The notes under the pieces: model-generated
The model's database searches: none
What the model was told of the DNA's origin: nothing
What the model saw: only the letters and a program-made list of their open reading frames with translations
Part shown: one piece after another, positions 42,633 through 51,464 of the stretch
How the letters are laid out: every line of letters begins with the position of its first letter
Numbering within the stretch: position 1 is the first letter of the stretch
Program-made: the position numbers and the translations under genes
Assembly (NCBI RefSeq): GCF_018617385.1
Contig: NZ_JACSKA010000001.1
Location: 1,116,001-1,180,000, forward strand
DNA length: 64,000 nucleotides
Origin: Exiguobacterium sp018617385
Lineage (GTDB): Bacteria > Bacillota > Bacilli > Exiguobacteriales > Exiguobacteriaceae
Direction: 5' to 3'

Positions 42633-42958
42633 GATCTCACCTCGTTTTTCAATTGTTCGACGAGAGCGTCAAAGCGACGGGCACGTCGACTATAAAGTAC
42701 ACAAAGTGTCCAGGTCATGATGAACTGGGAAAAGGCGAACGCCCAAGCCCAAGTGATGTCCCCGATGAGTGGTGTATTCAAAATCGTCGTATAACTCGTC
42801 AGAATCGGGAGTGTGAAATAAAAGATGAGTGAGAAGATGATAGCTGGAACGATGAAGCGATTTTTTTCCCGCATTAACCGATGAAATGTCTCGTGCTCGG
42901 TAATCATGTGGGCAGATTGATGGCTTGTCGTTTGTGAAACTTGTGTCACATCATGCAT
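42629..42958 (-). CDS. DUF485 membrane protein, symporter partner
   Basis: 109 residues from ATG 42958, preceded by AAGGAGGG. Two transmembrane helices (around residues 35-55 and 70-90) with the conserved FHRLMREKNRFIVPA entry and WTLCVLYSRRARRFD exit. Always found before ActP-type symporters; probably a small accessory subunit. It is the first gene of the operon, so regulatory sites at 43059-43092 belong to it. Confidence 0.88.
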   Translation of the reverse strand: MHDVTQVSQTTSHQSAHMITEHETFHRLMREKNRFIVPAIIFSLIFYFTLPILTSYTTILNTPLIGDITWAWAFAFSQFIMTWTLCVLYSRRARRFDALVEQLKNEVRS

Positions 42959-43058
42959 AATAAACCCTCCTTGACTGTAAGATAAATCCATTATGCGTTG
43001 TGAAAAACAGTTCAGTCATTCCTTTTTTTCGTGTCGAAACTGAAGACGTTATATTAAT

Positions 43059-43073
43059 ATTGGTCATACCAAT
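43059..43073. promoter_or_regulatory. Palindrome like FadR/PdhR-type GntR operators
   Basis: ATTGGT-CAT-ACCAAT is a perfect 6+3+6 dyad close to the AATTGGT-N3-ACCAATT operators of FadR-subfamily regulators (PdhR, LldR). The regulator is not in the window. Confidence 0.5.
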
Positions 43074-43076
43074 TTA

Positions 43077-43092
43077 TTGTAAGCGTTTTCAA
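43077..43092. promoter_or_regulatory. cre site (CcpA operator) of the symporter operon
   Basis: TTGTAAGCGTTTTCAA fits the WTGNAANCGNWNNCW consensus at every defined position. It lies about 120 bp upstream of the DUF485 start. Confidence 0.75.
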
Positions 43093-43180
43093 TATTGTCT
43101 AATTCGTGAACGTTATTTCGGTGTAGTATAAAACTAAAGAAAAGGTACTTTTGACCCATTAGGCGAATCGCACAATTCGA

Positions 43181-43213
43181 CAAACAAAAAACTCTATCTG
43201 AATGAGATAGAGT
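43181..43213 (-). terminator. Terminator of yneK-like gene
   Basis: Stem ACTCTATCT / AGATAGAGT with loop GAATG; A-rich stretch upstream reads as T-run on the minus strand. Confidence 0.85.
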
Positions 43214-43645
43214 CTACTGCTGAAAATAGTGTTCGTATGGCGTCCAGTCGATCTGTTCTTCGGCTAGCGCTTTCTTTAAGAACTTATGATCGCGCTTTGG
43301 TGTCGCGGCGATATAACCCTTTACCACGAGTTCGGTCGTCATTTTTTTGGCTCGCGTTTCAAGCGCGAATTGACCGATTTTACCTGCGATTTTTCGGATC
43401 GCGACGTCGCGGAACAACTCGGGTACCGGTGTGACGAGACGATCTAATAACGTCCGCGTTTCCGGAGTCCATAGATGACGCGTTCTTTCTATATAATCAT
43501 CTTCGATGTCAAGTAGGGAACGTCCATCTTCTTTTGGCATTCGTTTTAAAAACTTACGAAACATGAAGTACCCGCCAATCGTCATGAGTCCAATCATGAC
43601 GAATCCCCAGAATACAATGAAATACATCATCAAGTTTTCTGGCAT
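43214..43645 (-). CDS. yneK: DUF2621 membrane protein YneK
   Basis: 143 residues. One N-terminal transmembrane helix (about 7-28), the conserved MFRKFLKRMPKEDG, TRHLWTPE and the core VTPVPELFRDVAIRKIAGKIG, ending in ATPKRDHKFL. B. subtilis yneK lies after ccdC on the opposite strand, so position agrees. Function unknown; it is mostly found in Bacillales. The start ATG follows GGGGGAAAG. Confidence 0.85.
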   Translation of the reverse strand: MPENLMMYFIVFWGFVMIGLMTIGGYFMFRKFLKRMPKEDGRSLLDIEDDYIERTRHLWTPETRTLLDRLVTPVPELFRDVAIRKIAGKIGQFALETRAKKMTTELVVKGYIAATPKRDHKFLKKALAEEQIDWTPYEHYFQQ

Positions 43646-43823
43646 CGTCTTTCCCCCGTTCTATACATTCACTTGCTTTCATCGTTAGTATACAAAAAAG
43701 AATCCATTTGCAAAAGGCGTACGTTCCATTAGGATAGACGAACGGATTTGATTTCGTTAGAATAGATAGCGTTGCTACGAGAATAAGCATGAACTGAGAC
43801 GAGAAAGGAAAGGTCTATCCTAT

Positions 43824-45422
43824 ATGAGCCAATTGAAACAGGAAGTCGAGAGACGTCGGATATTCGGCATTATCTCTCACCCGGATGCGGGGAAGACAAC
43901 ATTAACAGAGAAATTACTTTTGCACGGTGGTGCGATTCGCGAGGCGGGTACGGTCAAAGCGCGCAAAAACTCAAAGCACGCGAAATCTGACTGGATGGAA
44001 ATCGAGAAACAACGTGGGATCTCGGTCACATCATCTGTCATGCAATTCATCTATCAAGATAAGGTCGTATCGATCATGGACACACCAGGACACAATGACT
44101 TCGGTGAAGACACGTATCGCGTGTTGACATCGGTTGATAGCGCGGTCATGGTCATCGATGCTGCGAAAGGGATTGAAACACAGACGAAAAAACTATTCCA
44201 AGTTTGTCGGATGCGTGGGATTCCAATCTTCACATTTATGAACAAGTTGGATCGTCAGGCAAAAGATCCGCTTGAATTGATGGAAGAGCTCGAAGAAGTG
44301 TTAGGCATGCCTTCTGTCGCGATTACATGGCCGATCGGGAGCGGAATGCAGTTTGAAGGTGTCTACGACCGAATGAAAAATGAGGTCCACTTGTTCCGTG
44401 GGGAGAAGTCGACACTTCAACTGAGTGAGGACGGGGTAAACGACCCGGTGCTCGCTGATCATCTTTCTGAAGAGAACTTGACGAACCTTCGCGATGAGAT
44501 CGACCTTCTTGACGGAGCGGGGAACGAGATTGATGTCGAGGCGATTCAGAGCGGTAAATTGACACCGGTATTTTTCGGAACAGCGCTCGTCGACTTTGGC
44601 GTGACTGCGTTCTTAAATCACTATTTAGAGATGTCTCCGGCTCCTGAGGCCCGTAAGTCGAACATCGGTCCGATCAATCCGACATCAGAAGACTTCAGTG
44701 GATTTGTCTTCAAGATTCAAGCGAACATGAACCCGGCACACCGCGACCGCATCGCATTCGTCCGCATCTGTTCCGGTGTGTTCGAGCGTGGGATGGACGT
44801 GACGCTCACCCGGACTGGGAAAAAGATTAAATTGAGCCAATCGACACAATTGATGGCGAACGATCGAGAAACAGTCGACCAAGCGTTTGCCGGTGATGTC
44901 ATCGGGATCTACGATTCTGGGACGTATCAAATTGGAGATACGATCACCACGTCGAAGCAAAAGATTGCGTTTGAAGCGTTGCCGACTTTCCCACCGGAAT
45001 TGTTCATGCGCGTTTCGCCTGTCAACTCGCTCAAGTCGAAACACTTCCATAAAGGGGTAGAACAGCTTGCGCAAGAAGGGGCGATTCAAGTATATCGCAA
45101 CGAATATAACGAGATTTATCTCGGTGCGGTCGGACAACTTCAATTCGAGGTGTTCGAATATCGTTTAAACAATGAATATGGCGTTGATATTCGAATGGAA
45201 CCTGTCTCATACAGCGTTGCTCGTTGGGTCAAAGACAAAGAATTGAAAGCATTGAAACCGTTCCAAGATTCACGGAACATGCTCGTGACAGACCGTTGGG
45301 AACGACCGGTCTTCCTATTCGCGAACGAGTTCACATATGAACGGTTCGCTGAGCGTCATGCAGATGACTTGACGCTTGTTGAGGCGCTCGACGTCAACGA
45401 AGAGATCGGAACTGAAGAATAA
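43824..45422 (+). CDS. prfC: Peptide chain release factor 3
   Basis: 532 residues, normal for RF3. The GTPase frees RF1/RF2 from the ribosome after termination. G1 is SHPDAGKTTL, G3 DTPGHNDF and G4 NKLD; EF-Tu-like domains II and III follow. RF3 is patchily distributed in Bacillota, and its presence here is compatible with Exiguobacterium. AAGGAAAGG precedes the start; a terminator follows. Confidence 0.96.
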   Translation: MSQLKQEVERRRIFGIISHPDAGKTTLTEKLLLHGGAIREAGTVKARKNSKHAKSDWMEIEKQRGISVTSSVMQFIYQDKVVSIMDTPGHNDFGEDTYRVLTSVDSAVMVIDAAKGIETQTKKLFQVCRMRGIPIFTFMNKLDRQAKDPLELMEELEEVLGMPSVAITWPIGSGMQFEGVYDRMKNEVHLFRGEKSTLQLSEDGVNDPVLADHLSEENLTNLRDEIDLLDGAGNEIDVEAIQSGKLTPVFFGTALVDFGVTAFLNHYLEMSPAPEARKSNIGPINPTSEDFSGFVFKIQANMNPAHRDRIAFVRICSGVFERGMDVTLTRTGKKIKLSQSTQLMANDRETVDQAFAGDVIGIYDSGTYQIGDTITTSKQKIAFEALPTFPPELFMRVSPVNSLKSKHFHKGVEQLAQEGAIQVYRNEYNEIYLGAVGQLQFEVFEYRLNNEYGVDIRMEPVSYSVARWVKDKELKALKPFQDSRNMLVTDRWERPVFLFANEFTYERFAERHADDLTLVEALDVNEEIGTEE

Positions 45423-45428
45423 GATGTA

Positions 45429-45455
45429 AACACCTCGTTTCTGAGGTGTTTTTTT
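45429..45455 (+). terminator. Rho-independent terminator after prfC
   Basis: Stem AACACCTC / GAGGTGTT with a 6-base loop and seven T. Confidence 0.9.
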
Positions 45456-45482
45456 GTAATAAAGGAGGCCATTTGAGTTTTG

Positions 45483-45497
45483 ATAAGTTTTACTTAT
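45483..45497 (+). promoter_or_regulatory. CcpC-type dyad upstream of aconitase
   Basis: ATAA-N7-TTAT exactly as the CcpC operator of B. subtilis citB. Its centre is about 66 bp before the start site implied by the promoter at 45521-45549, the same distance as reported there. Confidence 0.7.
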
Positions 45498-45520
45498 GAC
45501 TAATTTGTGACGGAATGTAT

Positions 45521-45549
45521 TTTACGTCACGCTATACTTGTATTATGAT
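45521..45549 (+). promoter_or_regulatory. Aconitase promoter
   Basis: TTTACG (45521-45526), a 17-base spacer and TATGAT (45544-45549). A GTGACG / CGTCAC inverted repeat (45507-45530 region) overlaps its upstream part. Confidence 0.5.
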
Positions 45550-45617
45550 AAATATGTGAAAAGTAAGCGATTACGCATTGTCGTGTGGTCGGCGCTTTCA
45601 AAAAGGGGGAAATTGCA

Positions 45618-48332
45618 ATGGAACAGACGAATGTTTTAGACGCCTTCGCATCTCGGACAACGTTCGAAGCGAACGGGCAATCGTATGATTTTTATCGTTT
45701 GAAAAAATTAGAAGAAGAAGGATTGACGGACATCAGCCGTCTTCCGTATTCGATTCGCGTTCTTCTTGAATCGGTTCTCCGTCAACAAGACGGACGTGCC
45801 ATCACGAAAGAACATGTCGAGAACTTGGCAAAATGGGGTACTGCCGACGTCTCGAAAGACATTGACGTACCGTTCAAACCAGCACGTGTCGTACTTCAAG
45901 ACTTCACGGGCGTACCGACGGTCGTAGACCTTGCTTCACTTCGTAAAGCGATGGCAGACCTCGGTGGAGACCCGAACAAAATCAACCCAGAAATCCCTGT
46001 CGATCTCGTCGTCGACCACTCAGTTCAAGTAGATGCATACGGTTTTGCTGGTGCATTGATGAAAAACATGGACATCGAATTTGAACGGAACGAAGAACGT
46101 TATAAGTTCTTACGTTGGGCTCAGACGGCATTTGACAACTATCGGGCCGTACCACCTGCAACGGGGATCGTTCACCAAGTAAACTTGGAGTACTTGGCAT
46201 CTGTCGTCCTCGAGAAGAATGATGCAGAAGGTACAGTTGCTTATCCAGATTCACTCGTCGGAACGGATTCGCACACAACGATGATCAACGGACTCGGTGT
46301 TCTTGGCTGGGGCGTCGGAGGGATCGAGGCGGAAGCGAGCATGCTCGGTCAACCATCATACTTCCCGGTGCCAGACGTCGTCGGTGTCAAAATCATCGGT
46401 GAAGTCAACCCTGGTGTGACAGCGACAGATGTGGCGCTCGTTGTGACAGAGATGCTCCGTCATGAGAAAGTTGTCGGGAAATTCGTTGAATTCTTCGGAC
46501 CATCGCTCCACACGATGCCACTTTCAGACCGTGCAACGATTGCAAACATGGCTCCAGAATATGGCGCGACATGTGGATTCTTCCCAGTCGATACGGAAAC
46601 ATTGAACTACATGCGTACGACTGGCCGCTCTGAAGAGTTGATTTCACTCGTTGAAGAATATTCAAAAGCGAACGATCTCTTCTACACGCCAGATCAAGCT
46701 GATCCGACGTTCACGAAAGTGTTAACGCTCGACTTGTCGCAAGTTCAGCCTTCACTCGCGGGTCCGAAACGTCCACAAGACCGAATCAATCTCTCAGACG
46801 TTCAAAAGTCGTTCATCGATAGCTTGAGCGCTCCTGCAGGGAACAGCGGCTTTGGACTTGACCGTTCTGAACTCGAGAAGAAAGCGACTGTCAATTATGA
46901 GGACGGCGCAGTCGACATGAGTACGGGAGATGTTGCGATTGCAGCCATCACAAGCTGTACGAACACGTCGAACCCATACGTCATGGTCGGTGCTGGACTC
47001 GTTGCGAAGAAAGCCGTTGAACGTGGCTTAACCGTTCCGAAGTACGTGAAGACATCACTCGCACCAGGTTCGAAAGTTGTAACGGACTACTTGGATAAGG
47101 CTGGTTTGACTTCTTACTTGGACGAACTCGGCTTCAATACGGTCGGATACGGCTGTACGACATGTATCGGAAACTCGGGTCCGCTTGACCGTGAAGTCGA
47201 AGAAACGATCACAGAAAACGACTTGCTCGTGTCGTCAGTCCTCTCGGGTAACCGTAACTTTGAAGGACGCGTTCACCCGCTCGTGAAGGCGAACTTCTTG
47301 GCATCACCACCGCTCGTCGTTGCTTACGCTCTTGCCGGGTCAGTCAACTTCGACATCATGAATGATTCGTTCGGTACGGACAAAGATGGGAATGAAGTAT
47401 ACTTCAAAGACATCTGGCCATCAAACGATGAAATCAAGATGGTTGTCCAAGACGTGGTATCACCAGAAGCATTCCGTAAAGAGTACGAAACGGTCTTCAC
47501 TGGTAACGAGCGTTGGAACGCACTCGATGTTCCGGAAGGAAACTTGTATGACTTCTCAGATGAGTCGACATACATCCAAAACCCACCGTTCTTCGAACAA
47601 CTCGAACCAGAAGCGGGCGAGGTTCATGCATTGAATGGCTTACGTGTCATCGGGAAGTTTGCGGATTCGGTCACGACTGACCACATCTCGCCAGCGGGAT
47701 CATTCTCGAAGACGACACCAGCTGGTCAATACCTCCTTTCTAAAGGGGTAGAGCCGATCGACTTCAACTCATACGGTTCACGCCGTGGTAACCATGAAGT
47801 CATGATGCGTGGTACGTTCGCAAACATTCGTATCCGCAACCAAGTTGCTCCTGGGACTGAAGGTGGCTTCACGACGTACTGGCCAACAGGTGAGATCATG
47901 CCAATGTACGATGCGGCCATGAAGTACAAGGAACAGGGAACAGGTCTTGTTGTCCTTGCAGGAAATGATTACGGAATGGGATCATCTCGTGACTGGGCAG
48001 CGAAAGGAACGAACCTTCTCGGCATCCGTGCGGTCATCGCACAAAGTTTCGAGCGGATTCACCGTTCGAACCTTGTCATGATGGGTGTGCTCCCGCTTCA
48101 GTTCTTAGAAGGTGAATCGGCTGAATCACTCGGATTGACTGGTGAGGAAGCAATCGATATTCAAGTCGATGAGTCTGTTCGTCCGCGCGATATCTTGAAC
48201 GCAAAAGCGACGCATGAAAACGGTACGGTGACAGAGTTCAAAGTCATCGCTCGTTTCGACTCTGAAGTTGAAATTGATTACTACCGTCACGGAGGAATCC
48301 TGCAAATGGTTCTCCGTAACAAATTGAAATAA
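45618..48332 (+). CDS. acnA: Aconitate hydratase
   Basis: 904 residues, the AcnA/CitB (IRP-like) type. It isomerises citrate to isocitrate and, when its cluster is lost, can bind RNA. The 4Fe-4S ligands are in AAITSCTNTSNP (first Cys) and GCTTCIGNSG (two Cys). Active-site stretches VVDHSVQVDAYG, VGTDSHTTMINGLG and YGMGSSRDWAAKG are intact. ATG 45618 follows AAAAGGGGGAAATT. Regulation by CcpC is suggested by the upstream dyad. Confidence 0.97.
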   Translation: MEQTNVLDAFASRTTFEANGQSYDFYRLKKLEEEGLTDISRLPYSIRVLLESVLRQQDGRAITKEHVENLAKWGTADVSKDIDVPFKPARVVLQDFTGVPTVVDLASLRKAMADLGGDPNKINPEIPVDLVVDHSVQVDAYGFAGALMKNMDIEFERNEERYKFLRWAQTAFDNYRAVPPATGIVHQVNLEYLASVVLEKNDAEGTVAYPDSLVGTDSHTTMINGLGVLGWGVGGIEAEASMLGQPSYFPVPDVVGVKIIGEVNPGVTATDVALVVTEMLRHEKVVGKFVEFFGPSLHTMPLSDRATIANMAPEYGATCGFFPVDTETLNYMRTTGRSEELISLVEEYSKANDLFYTPDQADPTFTKVLTLDLSQVQPSLAGPKRPQDRINLSDVQKSFIDSLSAPAGNSGFGLDRSELEKKATVNYEDGAVDMSTGDVAIAAITSCTNTSNPYVMVGAGLVAKKAVERGLTVPKYVKTSLAPGSKVVTDYLDKAGLTSYLDELGFNTVGYGCTTCIGNSGPLDREVEETITENDLLVSSVLSGNRNFEGRVHPLVKANFLASPPLVVAYALAGSVNFDIMNDSFGTDKDGNEVYFKDIWPSNDEIKMVVQDVVSPEAFRKEYETVFTGNERWNALDVPEGNLYDFSDESTYIQNPPFFEQLEPEAGEVHALNGLRVIGKFADSVTTDHISPAGSFSKTTPAGQYLLSKGVEPIDFNSYGSRRGNHEVMMRGTFANIRIRNQVAPGTEGGFTTYWPTGEIMPMYDAAMKYKEQGTGLVVLAGNDYGMGSSRDWAAKGTNLLGIRAVIAQSFERIHRSNLVMMGVLPLQFLEGESAESLGLTGEEAIDIQVDESVRPRDILNAKATHENGTVTEFKVIARFDSEVEIDYYRHGGILQMVLRNKLK

Positions 48333-48345
48333 GTTCTAGTCCATG

Positions 48346-48374
48346 ACCTTCCTTTGAAAAAAGGAAGGTTTTTT
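48346..48374 (+). terminator. Rho-independent terminator after aconitase
   Basis: Stem ACCTTCCTTT / AAAGGAAGGT with a 4-base loop and a T-run. Confidence 0.9.
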
Positions 48375-48444
48375 CATGAATATGCGATTTATTGGTGAAA
48401 GTTTCAAAGGAATCGGGAACAGGAAGACAGGGAGGGGTGTGTTT

Positions 48445-48936
48445 ATGGATAGGGAAGAGAAGCTCGGAAAGAGTTGGTGGAAACGATTGACGCAACCAAA
48501 AGAGGTGGAGCCGGATCGAGAGATTGACATCACCCTTTCAGAATTGCGTCAAGCGATCCATGAATATGAACAGACGCTGCCAAAAGGTGTGAATCGCACC
48601 GTACTATTGGATGACTCGCAAGAAATCGACACCAAACGCTTGAAACATCACCTTTCGGGAATTCCGAGACAACGCTTCTTTATGTCAAAAGAGACGTTTC
48701 ATATCGTACCGGAAGATGAACGCGACGTCATTTATGAAATGGATCAAGTGCAACGGGCGCTCGATTTGTACATGGACCAGGAGAAGAAATTACCGTTACA
48801 AAAATTTCAGGACGCGCTTCAACTCGATTTGACCCGTTTACGAGAGGGGGGTTATTTAAAAACGTTACCAAAAAGGCCATATTATGTGGTCGATGAAACA
48901 TTGATTGTTTCACTTGAGCCCAAAGAAACAACTTGA
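48445..48936 (+). CDS. DUF3939-like hypothetical protein
   Basis: 163 residues from ATG 48445, with GGGAGGGG upstream. It appears cytosolic, with alternating charged helices. Shared features with Bacillus DUF3939 proteins include ITLSELRQAIHEYEQTLPKG, LSGIPRQRFFMSKETF and the C-terminal YYVVDETL. Function unknown. It lies between the aconitase terminator and a betaine-type transporter, apparently as a single unit. Confidence 0.65.
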   Translation: MDREEKLGKSWWKRLTQPKEVEPDREIDITLSELRQAIHEYEQTLPKGVNRTVLLDDSQEIDTKRLKHHLSGIPRQRFFMSKETFHIVPEDERDVIYEMDQVQRALDLYMDQEKKLPLQKFQDALQLDLTRLREGGYLKTLPKRPYYVVDETLIVSLEPKETT

Positions 48937-49063
48937 TGACAAGACACCTATCTATTTGACGGTAAACAACACATTTATGTACACATAGGGTTGTGACTTG
49001 TTTCAAAAGTATGTTAGGGTGGAAAACGTATATGAAAATAGAAAATTAAATAGGAGTGATTTT

Positions 49064-50629
49064 ATGGAACGAAAAAGCCGTGTGACGACCGTATTCGTCG
49101 TATCTGCAATCATAACTGGCTTGTTCACGATTTGGGGACTGTTCCCCGAAAGTGTATTAGGTAATGCCAGTCTATTAAACGTGACGAGTACGTTACAAGG
49201 CTGGCTCTCAAACGGGATGGGTTGGTTCTATCTCTTGAGCGCCACTGGTTTTTTACTGGTTGCCATCTTTTTAATCTTTTCAAGATATGGTTCGATTCGA
49301 CTTGGAAAGGATACAGATCGTCCAGAATTTAGTTATTTATCATGGTTTGCCATGTTATTCAGTGCCGGGATGGGAATTGGACTCATCTTCTGGGGAGCGG
49401 CTGAACCGTTGCTCCACTTCCACTCACCACCATTCGCTTCCCCAACACCGGAAGGAGATGCACGTACTGCGATGCGTTATGCATTCTTCCATTGGGGCTT
49501 CCATCCATGGGCGATTTACGCAATGATTGCGCTCGCCATCGCATATTCGACGTTTAGAAAAGGTCGTCCGGCAACGATTGGGGAAACAATCGGTTCGCTC
49601 GTCCACAACCGCTACGAACAACCTGTAAAGCAAACGGTCGACATCCTCGCAGTCATTGCGACGGCATTCGGGGTAGCGACTTCACTCGGTTTTGGTGCTC
49701 AACAAATTGCCGGTGGCCTTCATTACCTCATCCCTGGGGTGCCGAACGCTTTCGTGACACAGTTGATCATCATCGCCGTCGTAACGGTGCTCTACATGAT
49801 CAGTGCCTCGACAGGTCTTGACAAAGGAATTCGAATCTTAAGTAACACGAACATTTTCTTAGCAATCGTTCTATTGGTTGCTACGATGTTCGCGGGACCG
49901 ACTGCATTCATTTTCGATTTGTTCACACAAACAGTCGGGACTTATTTGCAACAACTACCAGGTATGAGTTTCCGTACGGCCGCCTTTGAACCGGTTGAGC
50001 GGGAATGGATCAACGGTTGGACCATCTTCTATTGGGCTTGGTGGATTTCTTGGTCACCGTTCGTCGGAACGTTCATCGCCCGTGTTTCCAAAGGACGTAC
50101 AATTCGTGAATTCATTATCGGTATCTTGCTTGTCCCAACATCGTTCGGACTTTTATGGTTCTCAGTATTTGGAGGATCAGCTATTTGGGCGGACTTGTTC
50201 GGTGGGTCGAATTTGATTGGACAAGTGAATGAAATCGGTACAGAAGTCGGACTGTTCGCGTTGTTCGAGACGTTCGGTGGTTTCGGGACGGTACTCAGTG
50301 TGATCGCCATCTTCTTGATTTCGACATTCTTTATCACGTCGGCAGATTCTGCGACGTATGTACTCGGTATGCTTACATCGAACGGGAAACTTGTCCCGCC
50401 GATGGGGATTAAAATGACGTGGGGTGTCATTCAATCATCAATCGCGGCTGTCCTCTTGTATGCTGGTGGATTAGATGCACTGCAAGCTGTGGCTATTCTC
50501 GCAGCCTTCCCATTCATCTTCGTTCTCGTCTTTATGATCATCGCCTTGTTTAAAGACCTGGCAGATGAACCGGATGAACGAGATAAATGGCTAGAGATGC
50601 AAAAGAAGGATGAAGATAAACTAGGTTAA
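49064..50629 (+). CDS. BCCT-family transporter (glycine betaine/choline/carnitine type)
   Basis: 521 residues with 12 transmembrane helices. The BCCT signature is clear: SAGMGIGLIFWGAAEPLLHF, FFHWGFHPWAIY and the Trp-rich TM8 region FYWAWWISWSPFVGTFIARVS. OpuD-like sodium-coupled glycine betaine uptake is the most likely role, important in osmotic stress; choline or carnitine cannot be excluded. AGGAGTG precedes ATG 49064. Confidence 0.93.
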   Translation: MERKSRVTTVFVVSAIITGLFTIWGLFPESVLGNASLLNVTSTLQGWLSNGMGWFYLLSATGFLLVAIFLIFSRYGSIRLGKDTDRPEFSYLSWFAMLFSAGMGIGLIFWGAAEPLLHFHSPPFASPTPEGDARTAMRYAFFHWGFHPWAIYAMIALAIAYSTFRKGRPATIGETIGSLVHNRYEQPVKQTVDILAVIATAFGVATSLGFGAQQIAGGLHYLIPGVPNAFVTQLIIIAVVTVLYMISASTGLDKGIRILSNTNIFLAIVLLVATMFAGPTAFIFDLFTQTVGTYLQQLPGMSFRTAAFEPVEREWINGWTIFYWAWWISWSPFVGTFIARVSKGRTIREFIIGILLVPTSFGLLWFSVFGGSAIWADLFGGSNLIGQVNEIGTEVGLFALFETFGGFGTVLSVIAIFLISTFFITSADSATYVLGMLTSNGKLVPPMGIKMTWGVIQSSIAAVLLYAGGLDALQAVAILAAFPFIFVLVFMIIALFKDLADEPDERDKWLEMQKKDEDKLG

Positions 50630-50633
50630 TTCG

Positions 50634-50660
50634 AAAGGGTCTCAGATGAGGCCCTTTTTC
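50634..50660 (+). terminator. Terminator after BCCT gene
   Basis: Stem AAAGGG-T-CTC / GAG-G-CCCTTT with loop AGAT and a T-run. Confidence 0.8.
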
Positions 50661-50730
50661 GGTCAAAAATATTTTGCTTGTCCTTCTCGCTAGTGTAGGA
50701 TAGTAAGTGAAGAAACGAGGAGGATAGGCT

Positions 50731-51408
50731 ATGAAACAACAGATAAAAAAACGGTTGAGCTGGGTGATATTGGCCGGCATCCTCATTGTCGGGGCCTTAC
50801 TCGCTTATAACTTCTACGTGCTCATGGATTTGAGCGGGGAAGAGGAAGAGCAAGTCGAACCATTCTACTCAAATGTCGTAATTGGATATCAGGAACGCAA
50901 ACTTCCTAAAGAAGGCGAAGAGCTCGAAGAACGAGAGTATGTTGTCACGTATGATGAGGACGGACATTTTGTATCTGAAGTCGTGACGGGTCCAAATGTT
51001 GGTGCGAAGGCAGAATGGGACGGAGAGACCTACTTAGAGTTCAATCCGGACGGGGAAGAAGTTCTACGTCAGGAAACGAACTCTGGTGCAGTCGCACCTC
51101 ATCCATTCTTATCGCGGGCAACGAACGAACAGATTCGCAAATGGCTCGATGACGGGACCCTTGGTTCAAGTGAAGGCGAAACAGACTTGGTCGGACGTAC
51201 CGCGCAAGCGTATGTGAAATCGGAATCGGCTGAGACCGTTCCGGAAGAGTGGATTGAAAACTATCCATCGATTTTTAGTGAAGAAGAAAATAAAGAAACC
51301 GTCACATATTATGTCGATGCGCATGAACGAATCTTGCTCGCGGCAGAATCGCGGAATAACGGGAAGTTATTCCATTCGATTCGGATGACATCGTTTGAAT
51401 CAAGATAA
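50731..51408 (+). CDS. Hypothetical membrane-anchored protein
   Basis: 225 residues, not recognised. A positively charged N-terminus and one hydrophobic helix (about residues 10-30) suggest an anchored exported domain. The rest is strongly acidic and beta-rich. The part from LVGRTAQAYVKS to YYVDAHERILLAAE recalls LolA/RseB-like lipoprotein-carrier folds, but the likeness is faint. GAGGAGGA precedes the start. A hairpin separates it from the tandem AAA gene 56 bp downstream. Confidence 0.65.
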   Translation: MKQQIKKRLSWVILAGILIVGALLAYNFYVLMDLSGEEEEQVEPFYSNVVIGYQERKLPKEGEELEEREYVVTYDEDGHFVSEVVTGPNVGAKAEWDGETYLEFNPDGEEVLRQETNSGAVAPHPFLSRATNEQIRKWLDDGTLGSSEGETDLVGRTAQAYVKSESAETVPEEWIENYPSIFSEEENKETVTYYVDAHERILLAAESRNNGKLFHSIRMTSFESR

Positions 51409-51415
51409 TCCGATG

Positions 51416-51440
51416 GGGAGCAGACATGATGTCGGCTCCC
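51416..51440 (+). terminator. Possible terminator before the AAA gene
   Basis: Stem GGGAGC-A-GACA / TGTC-G-GCTCCC, GC-rich, but only a weak T-rich tail. It may be partial. Confidence 0.45.
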
Positions 51441-51464
51441 TTGTCGTCTGAAAGGGAGAACAAG

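Noticed and set aside
48990..49060. Sigma-B-like promoter (GTTTCA and GGGTGG) before the BCCT gene
   Set aside because: Both elements deviate from the consensus and the spacing is short.
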